Positions 1 to 8,229 of a stretch of 64,000 nt of DNA are shown here, piece by piece; the first letter of the stretch is position 1, and every line of letters starts with the position of its first letter. The notes below the pieces were generated by a model. It did no database searches and was not told the DNA's origin. It saw only the letters and a program-made list of their open reading frames with translations. Origin of the DNA: an uncultured Oscillospiraceae bacterium (GTDB taxonomy: Bacteria > Bacillota > Clostridia > Oscillospirales > Oscillospiraceae); the NCBI GenBank assembly GCA_910585265.1, contig CAJUCA010000003.1, positions 50,407 to 114,406 on the forward strand, written 5' to 3'. Both the position numbers and the translations under genes were made by a program.

Positions 1-657
1 GGAAATGGCAAGAAGCCGGGTGATGCCGACTATATCCCTGGGGACGTCAAAAAGGACGATTTTGCCCCCCCCACGGGCTGGAAGGAAAAGGATCCCCACC
101 TGCTGGACTACGGTGCCTATAAGGACGCCGACGGCAATGTGGTGGAGTCCCAATACACCATGGCCCAGTTCAGCAATATCACCATCGACAACGCCACCGG
201 CATGATCACCGCCTCCAGTGTTGACACGGGCGAGATTGTCACCATCGGCTGTCTGGCGGTGGGCACCGTGGATAACCCCAACGGCGTCAGCCAGATCGGA
301 AACAGCTACTACCAGGCGGGCCCTGGCTCCGGCAACCTGTTGGTCAACACCTTGGGCGGCGCGTCCAAGAATATGGGTGTCAACTATGTGAACGGCTCCC
401 TGGTGACCAACCCCGGTAACGGCGGCAAGCCGGGCTCCGTCAATATGGCGGCCAACGCCGACAACGCCGTTGAGGGCTGCCGCATCGCCACCGGCGGCAG
501 CAGCGGCTTTATCTCCGGCGGCCTGGAAATGTCCAAGAGCGACCTGGCCCAGGAGATCGCCAACATGATCACCACCCAGCGCGGCTATCAGGCCAACACC
601 CGTATCATCACCGTCACCGACTCCATGCTGGAGGAGCTGGTGAACATGAAGCGTTGA
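1..657 (+). CDS. flgE: Flagellar hook protein FlgE, 3' part
   Basis: The reading frame is open from the first base, so the gene starts outside the window; 218 residues are visible. FlgE polymerises into the curved hook joining the rod to the filament. The C-terminal end has the signature of rod/hook proteins: a Gly-rich loop (SGGLEMSKSD), then the amphipathic helix with ANMITTQRGYQANTRI and the ending LEELVNMKR, which forms the inner coiled-coil tube. The preceding part is Asn/Gly/Thr-rich and fits the exposed hook domain. The position directly before flbD and the Mot/Fli genes matches the usual Firmicutes order. Confidence 0.93.
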   Translation, partial: GNGKKPGDADYIPGDVKKDDFAPPTGWKEKDPHLLDYGAYKDADGNVVESQYTMAQFSNITIDNATGMITASSVDTGEIVTIGCLAVGTVDNPNGVSQIGNSYYQAGPGSGNLLVNTLGGASKNMGVNYVNGSLVTNPGNGGKPGSVNMAANADNAVEGCRIATGGSSGFISGGLEMSKSDLAQEIANMITTQRGYQANTRIITVTDSMLEELVNMKR

Positions 658-675
658 GCGTAAGCGTTTGAACTG

Positions 676-837
676 AGAACCTGTATTCACAACCTCAAAC
701 GCCGTCTGGCCGGGTCTTTTTCCGCCATGCTGCGTTGAATTTTCTTGCAATACACAAAGTATTCCGGCGAAAATTCGCCTTGCCTGACGGAACAATCCCT
801 CGGGCCGACGGCATCCTCGGCTGTGAATACAGGTTCT
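676..837 (+). repeat. 162-bp hairpin-forming inverted-repeat element, copy A
   Basis: The segment between flgE and flbD begins AGAACCTGTATTCACA and ends with its exact reverse complement, giving 16-bp perfect terminal inverted repeats. The interior is an imperfect palindrome with further paired blocks (GCCGTC with GACGGC, GAATTTTC with GAAAATTC) around a small AATAC/GTATT hairpin. A second copy lies inverted at 39100-39260. There is no open reading frame. Size and architecture fit a MITE-like or large palindromic intergenic repeat; no clear target duplication is visible. Confidence 0.8.
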
Positions 838-919
838 AAGGCCGGGGAGGAGGGCGGAAGCCCTCCCCCCGGCGTGCCCCCGTAGTCCTATGGCCCCACA
901 GGAACAGGAGGTTGAAATT

Positions 920-1135
920 ATGATCGTTTTAACCAAAAGAAACCATGAAAAATTCCTTGTAAACCATCTTCAGATCGAGTATATTGAGAGCATCCCCGAA
1001 TCCAAGATCGTCATGATGAACCACGACTTTTACCTCGTGCGGGAGAGCACCGAGGAGATCATAGAGAAAATCGCCCGCTACAACGCCAAGGTGATGGACA
1101 TCCAGCGGGAGATCAGCGTTGTAGACAAGCGGTAA
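920..1135 (+). CDS. flbD: FlbD/SwrD family flagellar protein
   Basis: Small 71-residue protein beginning MIVLTKRN. The ATG at 920 is chosen over an in-frame ATG at 890 because AGGAGG lies at 906-911. The family (FlbD, SwrD in Bacillus) sits between flgE and the motor genes in Firmicutes; SwrD is reported to raise flagellar motor torque. The conserved pattern of a short beta strand, LNxxxIEYIES and a helix ending in a Lys/Arg tail is visible. It is separated from flgE by the hairpin element and about 80 bp, so transcription may be interrupted or modulated there. Confidence 0.85.
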   Translation: MIVLTKRNHEKFLVNHLQIEYIESIPESKIVMMNHDFYLVRESTEEIIEKIARYNAKVMDIQREISVVDKR

Positions 1136-1200
1136 GCCCAAGACAAAAAAGGCGACCGGGCCGCCCGTGCCCCCGCCCGGTTTGGAGGTAGTGCTGTAGT

Positions 1201-2040
1201 ATGAACATTACATATATCATCGGCGTCGTTGCGGCCATCCTGGTGTTCCTGCTGGGTATTGTAATGCCCATCAATGTGCCGCCCGAGGAGGGGCAGTCCA
1301 TTGTGGAGTTCCACATCGAATACCTGATCAATTTCTTCGACGCGGCCAGTATCTTCATCGTCATCGGCTGTACCTTCGCCATCGTGGTGGCCAGCTTCCC
1401 GGGCAAGACCCTGGGCTCCATCCCCAAGCACTTCGGGGTGATCCTCAACTCCGGGAAGTTCAAGCCCCTGGAGATCATCGACCAGCTGGTGGAGCTGGCC
1501 CAGACGGCCCGTAAAAACGGCCTGCTGGCGCTGGAGGGCAAGGCCAACGAGCAGGAGGACCCCTTCTTCAAGCAGGCCATCATGCTGATCGTGGACGCCA
1601 ACGACCCGGACAAGGTGCGGGCCATCCTGGAGAACGACATCGAGTGTATGTCCGCCCGCCACGAGGACGCGGCGGCACTGTACGACAAAGCCTCGTCGGT
1701 GGCGCCGGCCTTCGGCATGGTGGGTACGCTGGTGGGCCTGATCAATATGCTCCAGAGCATGGACCCCACCAGCGGCGGCGGCGACCTGGGCAAGGACATG
1801 GGCACCGCCCTGATCACCACGCTGTACGGCTGTATCCTGGCCCACATGATCTTCGGGCCCATCGCCAACAACCTGCGGATTCGGGACGGCGAGGAAGTGC
1901 TCTGCAAGGAGATCATCGTGGAGGGCATTATGTCCATCCAGTCCGGCGAGAACCCCAAGGCCCTGCGGGAGAAGCTGTTGACCTACATCTCCCAGCGGGA
2001 CCGGGACACCGGGGGCGGCTCCTCCGGCGGCGGCGAGTAA
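1201..2040 (+). CDS. motA: Flagellar motor stator protein MotA
   Basis: MotA (279 aa) forms with MotB the ion-conducting stator that drives rotation. Four membrane segments are visible: two near the N-terminus (about residues 4-22 and 47-66) and two around 165-190 and 205-222, with the large cytoplasmic torque loop between the pairs. The conserved proline that opens the third segment is P169 in APAFGMVGTLVG. A GGAGG site precedes the ATG. The tail is Gly/Ser-rich. The gene lies directly upstream of motB; the pair occupies the place where many Firmicutes have fliL, which is not found here. Confidence 0.95.
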   Translation: MNITYIIGVVAAILVFLLGIVMPINVPPEEGQSIVEFHIEYLINFFDAASIFIVIGCTFAIVVASFPGKTLGSIPKHFGVILNSGKFKPLEIIDQLVELAQTARKNGLLALEGKANEQEDPFFKQAIMLIVDANDPDKVRAILENDIECMSARHEDAAALYDKASSVAPAFGMVGTLVGLINMLQSMDPTSGGGDLGKDMGTALITTLYGCILAHMIFGPIANNLRIRDGEEVLCKEIIVEGIMSIQSGENPKALREKLLTYISQRDRDTGGGSSGGGE

Positions 2041-2077
2041 CCGGGACTGACACGCGGTATCAGGAGGTGCGTTCACT

Positions 2078-2899
2078 ATGGCGAAAAAGAGAAGCGGCGG
2101 AGGCGGCGCGAACTGGATGGACACCTACGGCGATATGGTGACGCTGCTGCTGTGCTTCTTCGTGCTGCTGTACTCCATGTCCACTATCAGCGAGGACAAG
2201 TGGAAGGCCATTGTCCAGAGCTTTAACCCCAAGGCAGTGGTGACCACCACCGACCCCAGCGGCATGGGCGGGCCCTTTGCCGACCCGGACGTGGGAGATA
2301 AGAACCCGGGCCTGAGCGATCAGGAGGCCGTGGAAAACATGATGAACGAGCTGATGCAGGCCCTGGAGAACTACTCCAAGATGGACGGGCTGGACAGTGC
2401 CATCTCCGTAGAGCAAAAGGGAGGCCGGATCTACGTGTCCCTGAAGGATAAGGCCATGTTCTACGCGGACTCGTCAAAGTTGCTGCCCGGCGCGGACGAG
2501 ATCCTTTTGGGGGTGTGCGACATCCTGGACAAGTCCAAGGCGGCCATTGAGGTGATCCAGGTGGAGGGGCACACCGCCCAGATGTACGACGACCGGCCCA
2601 ACGAGACGAAGGGGGACCGGGAGCTGGCCAGTGAGCGGGCCACGGCGGTGACCATCTTCATCCAGGATCACAGCGTCATCCACCCGGCCCGGCTGAAAAG
2701 CGTGGGCGTGGGCCAGTGGCATCCCAAAGGCGACAACCAGGGGGAGGCGGGCAAGGCCCCCAACCGCCGGGTGGAGATTGTTATCAGCGCGAAGGAGATC
2801 GGTTCGGATCTGGAAAAGGAGCTGAACGAGCTCACCGGAGAGGGCGGGAGCGTTCAGCAGCCCGCGGCCAGCCCCGCTCCGTCCCAGGACCCAGCATAG
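2078..2899 (+). CDS. motB: Flagellar motor stator protein MotB
   Basis: MotB (273 aa) anchors the stator to peptidoglycan and carries the ion-binding aspartate. The N-terminus has the WMDTYGDMVTLLLCFF motif; D19 is the expected ion-binding Asp at the start of the single membrane helix. The C-terminal half is an OmpA-like peptidoglycan-binding domain with VEGHTA, the ELASERA helix and NRRVEIVI. AGGAGG lies 10-15 bp before the ATG. Whether the motor uses H+ or Na+ cannot be settled from the motif alone. The extreme C-terminus is low-complexity Pro/Ala/Ser. Confidence 0.95.
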   Translation: MAKKRSGGGGANWMDTYGDMVTLLLCFFVLLYSMSTISEDKWKAIVQSFNPKAVVTTTDPSGMGGPFADPDVGDKNPGLSDQEAVENMMNELMQALENYSKMDGLDSAISVEQKGGRIYVSLKDKAMFYADSSKLLPGADEILLGVCDILDKSKAAIEVIQVEGHTAQMYDDRPNETKGDRELASERATAVTIFIQDHSVIHPARLKSVGVGQWHPKGDNQGEAGKAPNRRVEIVISAKEIGSDLEKELNELTGEGGSVQQPAASPAPSQDPA

Positions 2900-2936
2900 C
2901 AAGGAAGAAACGCGGAAGATCAGGTGAGGTGATCCC

Positions 2937-3962
2937 ATGCCCGAGGTATTGTCGCAAAGCCAAATCGACGCGCTGCTGAACTCCATGCGCAGCGGCGGCG
3001 ACGCGGAAAAGGCGGAGGAGAAACAACCGGAGAAAAAGTACCGGAAATACGACTTCACCACCCCCCGAAAGTTTACGAAGGACCGGATTAAGATGCTCAA
3101 CGGCATCTTTGAGAACTATACGAGGGTGATCGGCTCCCGGCTCAACGCCCAGCTGCGCACCACCTGCGAGATCGAGGTGGAGAGCATTGAGGAGCAGAAG
3201 TTTTTTGAATTTAATAACGCCCTTATGGAAGGCGACGTGCTGGCCATGGTGGACGTGACCATCCAGCCCAGGGAGGTGGGCGGCACCGCGGTGCTGGCCC
3301 AGGACCCGGTGATGGTCTACCTCTCCACCCAGACGGCCCTTGGGATGATGGACCGGATGATGGGCAGCGAGGGGGAGATGAACCGGGAGACCCCCAGCGG
3401 CTACGCCTACACCGATCTGGAGCTCCAGCTGTACGAGCTTCTGCTGAAGGACATGATCGGGCTGATGGGGAACAGCTGGGAGAACTACGTGCCCATCACC
3501 TTCGAGTATAACCGCACCGAGGTGAACCCAACCCTGGTCCAGCTGCTGAACCTGGACGAGACGGTGATTCTGGTGGACATGAAGCTGGACTTCAGCGGCA
3601 ACGAGGGGCGGATGAGCATCGTGCTTCCCGGCAGCGTGCTGACCAGCATCTTCGGCGAAGTCAACCGGGAGAGCATGGGCCGCAAGGTGGCCAGCGAGGA
3701 CAACTCGGAGGAGATCTTCGACCGCCTGCGGGATTCCACCCTGGAGATCGTGGCGGAGCTGGGGGACACCCAGCTGTCGCTGAGCGATATCTACCACCTG
3801 AGCGTGGGCGACGTGCTGGATCTGGGTCGGCCCAAGGACTCGCCGGTATTTCTGGAAATCGGGGGCTACCAGTGGTTCACGGGCCGCATGGGAACCCACA
3901 AGAAAAACATGGCCATCAAGATAGACGAGGTGTGCTATTCGGCCGAGCAAAGGAGCGAGTAA
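2937..3962 (+). CDS. fliM: Flagellar motor switch protein FliM
   Basis: FliM (341 aa) is the C-ring subunit that binds CheY-P and sets rotation direction. The N-terminal CheY-P-binding peptide is clear: LSQSQIDALL at residues 5-14. A short charged linker follows, then the CheC-like middle domain (about 45-235) and the C-terminal SpoA/FliN-like domain (about 265-335, with the LGDTQLSLSDIYHLSVGDVL segment). Length is normal for the family. It is followed by fliY after 3 bp, so the two switch proteins are probably translationally coupled. Confidence 0.96.
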   Translation: MPEVLSQSQIDALLNSMRSGGDAEKAEEKQPEKKYRKYDFTTPRKFTKDRIKMLNGIFENYTRVIGSRLNAQLRTTCEIEVESIEEQKFFEFNNALMEGDVLAMVDVTIQPREVGGTAVLAQDPVMVYLSTQTALGMMDRMMGSEGEMNRETPSGYAYTDLELQLYELLLKDMIGLMGNSWENYVPITFEYNRTEVNPTLVQLLNLDETVILVDMKLDFSGNEGRMSIVLPGSVLTSIFGEVNRESMGRKVASEDNSEEIFDRLRDSTLEIVAELGDTQLSLSDIYHLSVGDVLDLGRPKDSPVFLEIGGYQWFTGRMGTHKKNMAIKIDEVCYSAEQRSE

Positions 3963-3965
3963 GCG

Positions 3966-5558
3966 ATGGAGAAGGAAATCTTCAGCCCAATGGCGATAGA
4001 CGCCTTGGGCGAAATGATGAATATCAGCCTTGGCTCCTCGGCCACCGCGGTATCGAATATGCTGGATCATCGGGTGGATATCACCACCCCCACGGTGTCG
4101 GTGGTGGAGGTCAAGAGCTTTTCCCTGGGCAACCTGGAGCCTGCCATCGGCGTGGAGATCAAGTATGTGGAGGGCCTGGAGGGCAGCAACATCATGCTGC
4201 TCAAGCGCAGCGACATCAAGGTCATCGTGGACATACTCATGGGGATGGAGACCCCCGACGAGGAGTTCGAGCTGAACGAGCTGACCATCAGCTGCGTGTG
4301 CGAGGTTATGAACCAGATGATGGGCTCGGCGGCCACCGCAATGTCCGACTTCCTGGGCTTCCGGGTGGATATCTCCACCCCCCACTCCTTCGAGCTGGAC
4401 GACCTGGAGCAGTTTAAGCAGGAGCATATGCCCGCGGGGGCGGACCAGGTGGTGGTGGTCCGGTTCTTCCTGAAGATCGAGGACGCGCTGGAGAGCGAGT
4501 TCATGAACGTCATGTCGGTGGATCTGGCCAAGGAGCTGCTGAAAAGCCTGGGCCTGGAGGACGAGGTGAGCGTGGAGGGGTCCGCGCCCGCCGCCGCTCC
4601 GGAGCCCGCCCCGGCCGCCGCCGAGAGCAACCGCCAGATGTCCCAGGAGGAGATCGAGGCCATGCTCCATGGAGGCGCGGCGGCGGAGCCTGCCCCCGCG
4701 CCCGCCCCGGCCCCCGAGCCGTCGGGCGGCGGCGACAAGAAGATGAGCCAGGAGGACATCGAGCGGATGCTGTCCGGCATGGGCGGCGGAGACGCGGCCC
4801 CCGCGCCCGCCCCGGCCCCCGAGCCGTCGGGCGGCGACAAGAAGATGAGCCAGGAGGATATCGAGCGGATGCTGTCCGGCATGGGCGGCGGAGACGCAGC
4901 ACCCGCGCCCGCCCCGGCACCGGCTCCCACTCCTGCGCCCGCGCCCGCGCAGACGGCTCCGCCGGCACCCGCGCCCAGTCCGGCCCCTGCCCCGGCCCCC
5001 GCGCCCCAGCAGGCTCCGGCGGCGCAGATGCCTCCCCAGGGGATGCCCGCCGCCCAGATGGGCCAGCCCGGGCAGATGCCCCCCTACCCCTATCCCCCCA
5101 TGCCCGGGCCGGACGGACAGATGCAGTGCGGCTATATGGGCTATCCTCCCATGTACTACCCGCCCTACCCCTATCCCTATCCCCCCCAGCAGCCTGAGCC
5201 TCCGGCCAAGAAGGCCCCGGAGCCCAAGGTCATCGCCACCAAGCCGGCGCGGATGGAGGAGATGGACCCGGTGGAGCGGCTGGGCAAGGAGCAGGCCCAG
5301 AACCTGGACCTCATCATGGAGGTTCCCCTCCAGGTGACGGTGGAGATCGGACGGGCCCGCCGGAAGGTGCAGGATATCCTGGAGTTCGCCAAAGGCTCGC
5401 TGGTGGTGCTGGATAAGCTGGCGGGCGATCAGGTGGACCTGTTCGTCAACGGCAAGTGCATTGCCAGGGGCGAGGTGGTGGTCATTGAGGACAACTTCGG
5501 CGTCCGGATCACCGAGATCGTCCAGACCCCCGGCATTGAGATGCTGGCCGGGAAATAA
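3966..5558 (+). CDS. fliY: Flagellar motor switch phosphatase FliY with long repeat linker
   Basis: FliY (530 aa) combines a CheC-type CheY-P phosphatase domain with a C-terminal FliN C-ring domain. Both phosphatase sites look intact: D-x3-E-x2-N in DALGEMMN (from residue 13) and S-x3-E-x2-N in SCVCEVMN. The FliN domain fills the last ~85 residues (IMEVPLQVTVEIG, then VVVIEDNFGVRITEI). Between them is an unusually long Pro/Ala-rich linker of about 230 residues with three motifs starting at M225, M260 and M294 (MSQEEIEAML, MSQEDIERML twice) that resemble the CheY-binding peptide of FliM. The N-terminal copy of that peptide, known in Bacillus FliY, is missing. AAGGAG precedes the ATG. Confidence 0.93.
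   Translation: MEKEIFSPMAIDALGEMMNISLGSSATAVSNMLDHRVDITTPTVSVVEVKSFSLGNLEPAIGVEIKYVEGLEGSNIMLLKRSDIKVIVDILMGMETPDEEFELNELTISCVCEVMNQMMGSAATAMSDFLGFRVDISTPHSFELDDLEQFKQEHMPAGADQVVVVRFFLKIEDALESEFMNVMSVDLAKELLKSLGLEDEVSVEGSAPAAAPEPAPAAAESNRQMSQEEIEAMLHGGAAAEPAPAPAPAPEPSGGGDKKMSQEDIERMLSGMGGGDAAPAPAPAPEPSGGDKKMSQEDIERMLSGMGGGDAAPAPAPAPAPTPAPAPAQTAPPAPAPSPAPAPAPAPQQAPAAQMPPQGMPAAQMGQPGQMPPYPYPPMPGPDGQMQCGYMGYPPMYYPPYPYPYPPQQPEPPAKKAPEPKVIATKPARMEEMDPVERLGKEQAQNLDLIMEVPLQVTVEIGRARRKVQDILEFAKGSLVVLDKLAGDQVDLFVNGKCIARGEVVVIEDNFGVRITEIVQTPGIEMLAGK
4692..4898 (+). repeat. Two tandem ~102-105-bp repeats inside fliY
   Basis: Two almost identical coding units begin at 4692 and 4797; the first carries one extra GGC codon. 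Each encodes a Pro/Ala stretch, EPSGG, DKK, MSQEDIERMLSGMGGGD. A more diverged related motif precedes them at about 4638. The near identity at DNA level suggests recent duplication and potential for copy-number change. Confidence 0.85.
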
Positions 5559-5617
5559 AGACAGCCCCGCCTCCATGGGAGGTACACAACATAAACTGGA
5601 AAAGGATGGATCATACC

Positions 5618-5986
5618 ATGGCTAAGAAAATTCTGTTAGTGGACGACGCCGCCTTCATGCGCAAGATGATCAAGGACACCCTGGTGAAGAACGGCTATAC
5701 CGAGGTCTTCGAGGCCGTTGACGGCGCGGACGCGGTGGAAAAGTTCGGCGAGATCGGCCCCGACCTGGTGGTCATGGATATCACCATGCCCAACATGGAC
5801 GGCCTGGAGGCCCTGAAGGCCATCCGCGCCAAGGACGGCAGCGCGAACGTGGTCATGTGCTCCGCCATGGGCCAGGAGTCCATGGTAATGGACGCCGTGC
5901 GCTCCGGGGCCAAGGACTTCATCGTCAAGCCCTTTAAGCCCGACCGCGTGCTGAAAACCGTTACCTCCATTCTGGGCGCGCCCTGA
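5618..5986 (+). CDS. cheY: Chemotaxis response regulator CheY
   Basis: A single receiver domain of 122 aa with no output domain. The acidic pair is D9/D10, the phosphoacceptor D54 (VVMDITMPNMDG), the switch Ser is S82 and the conserved Lys K104 (KPF). CheY-P binds FliM (and probably FliY) to change motor direction. The start at 5618 is preferred over an in-frame ATG at 5606 because AAGGATGG lies at suitable distance from it. It is co-transcribed between fliY and fliO, the standard Firmicutes place. Confidence 0.95.
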   Translation: MAKKILLVDDAAFMRKMIKDTLVKNGYTEVFEAVDGADAVEKFGEIGPDLVVMDITMPNMDGLEALKAIRAKDGSANVVMCSAMGQESMVMDAVRSGAKDFIVKPFKPDRVLKTVTSILGAP

Positions 5987-6402
5987 TGGGAGAGCTCCCC
6001 GGCAGGCTCCCCAGGATCGCCCTGACCCTTCTGGACGGGCTGGACAGCCTGTTCAGCCTGATCTGGTTGCTGATCTGCGTGCTGGTGGTCGTTGTGCTGG
6101 CCTACCTGTTCACCCGCTATGTGGCGGGGCGGGGGGGCGGCATGGCGGGGCTGTCCGGCGCGTCCGAGCGGTTCAAGGTGCTCTCCCGCCTGTCCCTGGG
6201 GCGGGAGCAGGGGGTTATGCTGGTGAAGGCGGGGGAGAAGTTCCTGTTGCTGGGGGTGACGCCCGCGGGGATCACCCTGCTGAAGGAGCTTACCCAGGAG
6301 GAGGCGGGCGCCATCTGCCCGCCCCCCGACCCGGATCTGCCGCCGCCCCCCAGCTTCGGCGAGGCGCTGCGCACCGTACTCAAGCAAAAGAAACCGAGGT
6401 GA
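5986..6402 (+). CDS. fliO: Flagellar export apparatus protein FliO (FliZ in Bacillus)
   Basis: A 138-aa membrane protein that overlaps the cheY stop codon by one base. There is one hydrophobic helix (about residues 22-44, WLLICVLVVVVLAYLF), then a small cytoplasmic domain with RLSLGREQGVMLVKAG and LLLGVTPAGITLL, the pattern of FliO. FliO assists assembly of the FliP-FliQ-FliR core of the flagellar type III secretion gate. The Pro-rich tail is short. Identification rests on pattern and on its place just before fliP. Confidence 0.85.
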   Translation: MGELPGRLPRIALTLLDGLDSLFSLIWLLICVLVVVVLAYLFTRYVAGRGGGMAGLSGASERFKVLSRLSLGREQGVMLVKAGEKFLLLGVTPAGITLLKELTQEEAGAICPPPDPDLPPPPSFGEALRTVLKQKKPR

Positions 6403-6409
6403 GGAGCCT

Positions 6410-7081
6410 GTGCCGACCGACGGCCTGATCAATATCAACGGCGACAGTGTCCAGAGTCTGGAGATCATCGCCCTCACCACGCTGATCGCCCTGATGCCCT
6501 CCCTGCTGGTGATGATGACCTCCTTTACCCGGTACATCATCTCCCTGTCCTTCCTGCGCACCGCCATGGGCACCCAGCAGACCCCGCCCAACGTGGTGCT
6601 GGTGGGCATCGCCATCTTCCTCACCCTCATCACCATGAACCCCACCCTCACCCGCATCCAGACCGAGGCCTGGGAGCCCTACACCAACGAGGAGATCGGG
6701 GCGGAGGAATTTGTGGACCGGGCGGCCCTGCCGATGAAGCAGTTCATGCTGGACAACATCCGGTGGGATACCTTGGAAATGTACTGCGATCTGGCCCACG
6801 TCGACGCGCCGGAGACACGGGCCCAGGCGGAGGAGGAGACGCCCCTGCGGCTCATCGTCCCCGCCTTCATGACCCAGGAGCTTCAGCACGCTTTCTTCAA
6901 CGGCTTCCTGCTGTACATCCCCTTCCTGCTCATCGACGTGATCGTGGCGTCCACGCTGATGTCCATGGGCATGATTATGCTGCCTCCGGCCATGATCTCC
7001 ACCCCCTTCAAGCTGCTGCTGTTCATCTCTGTCAACGGCTGGGATCTCATGTTCTCCACGCTGGTCCAGAGCGTAAACTAA
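6410..7081 (+). CDS. fliP: Flagellar export gate protein FliP
   Basis: FliP (223 aa) forms the export gate with FliQ and FliR. It starts at GTG 6410 after a GAGGAG site. The conserved segments are clear: the first helices (LTTLIALMPSLLVMMTSFTR, ISLSFLRTAMGTQQTPPN), then the C-terminal part FMTQELQHAFFNGFLLYIPF and GMIMLPPAMISTPFKLLLF. The middle loop is acidic. No cleavable signal peptide is visible, as in many Firmicutes FliP proteins. Confidence 0.95.
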   Translation: MPTDGLININGDSVQSLEIIALTTLIALMPSLLVMMTSFTRYIISLSFLRTAMGTQQTPPNVVLVGIAIFLTLITMNPTLTRIQTEAWEPYTNEEIGAEEFVDRAALPMKQFMLDNIRWDTLEMYCDLAHVDAPETRAQAEEETPLRLIVPAFMTQELQHAFFNGFLLYIPFLLIDVIVASTLMSMGMIMLPPAMISTPFKLLLFISVNGWDLMFSTLVQSVN

Positions 7082-7105
7082 CCAAAAACCCGGAAAGGAG
7101 ACGCT

Positions 7106-7366
7106 ATGGATACCACGCAGGCAATGGATCTGGTGCGGGACGCGGTGGGCATCGCCATCAAGCTGTCCGCCCCCCTGCTGCTGCTGAGTATGGTGGTAGG
7201 CGTGGTGGTGGCCATCTTCCAGGCCGTCACCCAGATCCACGAGCAGTCCATCGGCTTCGCCCTGAAGCTCATCGTGGTGATCGGCGTGCTGCTGCTGGCG
7301 GGCGGGTGGATGCTGGACACGCTGAAGGACTACACCTACGAGATCTTCCAGCTGATCGCCAGCTGA
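7106..7366 (+). CDS. fliQ: Flagellar export gate protein FliQ
   Basis: FliQ (86 aa) has two membrane helices (about 14-38 and 50-70) with the family motif IFQAVTQIHEQSIGFALKL between them. It is part of the FliPQR export gate. AAAGGAG precedes the ATG, and fliR follows after 16 bp. Confidence 0.95.
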   Translation: MDTTQAMDLVRDAVGIAIKLSAPLLLLSMVVGVVVAIFQAVTQIHEQSIGFALKLIVVIGVLLLAGGWMLDTLKDYTYEIFQLIAS

Positions 7367-7382
7367 GCGGAGGACGGGAGCC

Positions 7383-8150
7383 ATGTTTGACTGGCAGGAG
7401 CTGACCCTGTTCCTCTTTATCAACGCCCGGGTGGGGGGCTTCGTCCTGTTCAACCCCCTGCTGGGCCGGAACAACATCCCCGCCGCCTTCCGGGGCGGCA
7501 TGGCGTTGGTGCTGTCCTGGTTCGTTATGGGGGTGACCACCCAGCGGGTGGACATTCCCGGGACCCTGCCGGAGCTGGGGCTGACGCTGATGCTGGAGCT
7601 GGGGCTGGGCTTCCTGCTGGGGATGGCGGTGAACTTCTTTTTCTACATCCCGCAGCTGGCGGGAGATATGGTGGACACCCAGATGGGCATGACCATGAAC
7701 CAGATGTACGACCCCGGCACCTCCTCCAATATGTCGGTGACGGGGCAGATCCTCAACGTGCTGATGACCCTGCTGTTTTTTGCCGCCGGGGGGCACTACA
7801 CCCTGCTGCGGATTTTCCTGACGTCGGAGGAGATCATCCCCCTGGGGACGGCGGCCCTCCGGCTGCCCGCCGTCCAGTACCTGCTGGAGCTGTTCATTGA
7901 GTGCACGCTGCTGGGAGTGAAGCTGTGTATGCCCATCCTGGCGGCGGAGCTCATCGCCCAGGTGGGCATGGGGGTGCTGATGAAGGTGATCCCCCAGATC
8001 AATGTGTTCGCCATCAACATCGAGCTGAAGGTGATCGTGGGCCTGGGCCTGCTGTTCATCCTGATCATCCCCTTCAGCGAGTTCCTGATTGACGCGGAGC
8101 GCGCCATGCTGGAGAGCCTCCACAACATACTCGTCCTCAGCGGCGGTTAG
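7383..8150 (+). CDS. fliR: Flagellar export gate protein FliR
   Basis: FliR (255 aa) is a polytopic membrane protein of the export gate. Family features include an N-terminal FLFINARVGGFVLFNPLLG, the loop around GDMVDTQMGMTMNQMYDPG, and the C-terminal segment INVFAINIELKVIVGLGLLF. Membrane helices cover nearly the whole length. It is followed by about 80 bp before flhB. Confidence 0.95.
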   Translation: MFDWQELTLFLFINARVGGFVLFNPLLGRNNIPAAFRGGMALVLSWFVMGVTTQRVDIPGTLPELGLTLMLELGLGFLLGMAVNFFFYIPQLAGDMVDTQMGMTMNQMYDPGTSSNMSVTGQILNVLMTLLFFAAGGHYTLLRIFLTSEEIIPLGTAALRLPAVQYLLELFIECTLLGVKLCMPILAAELIAQVGMGVLMKVIPQINVFAINIELKVIVGLGLLFILIIPFSEFLIDAERAMLESLHNILVLSGG

Positions 8151-8229
8151 CCGCCCGGGGCGATCCACCTGATCCTCCCCTCCGGTCCGGCGGGGACGGG
8201 GAGCCGTTGGCGGCAAGGGGGGATGGACG

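Noticed and set aside
2832..5576. Very long open frames on the opposite strand of known genes (for example 2832-5576, 9336-11228, 19000-21885, 45206-49234, 50538-54020)
   Set aside because: They mirror strongly expressed flagellar and SLH genes in GC-rich DNA. Their translations are His/Gly/Leu-rich with no domain pattern and no ribosome sites; they are by-products of codon bias.
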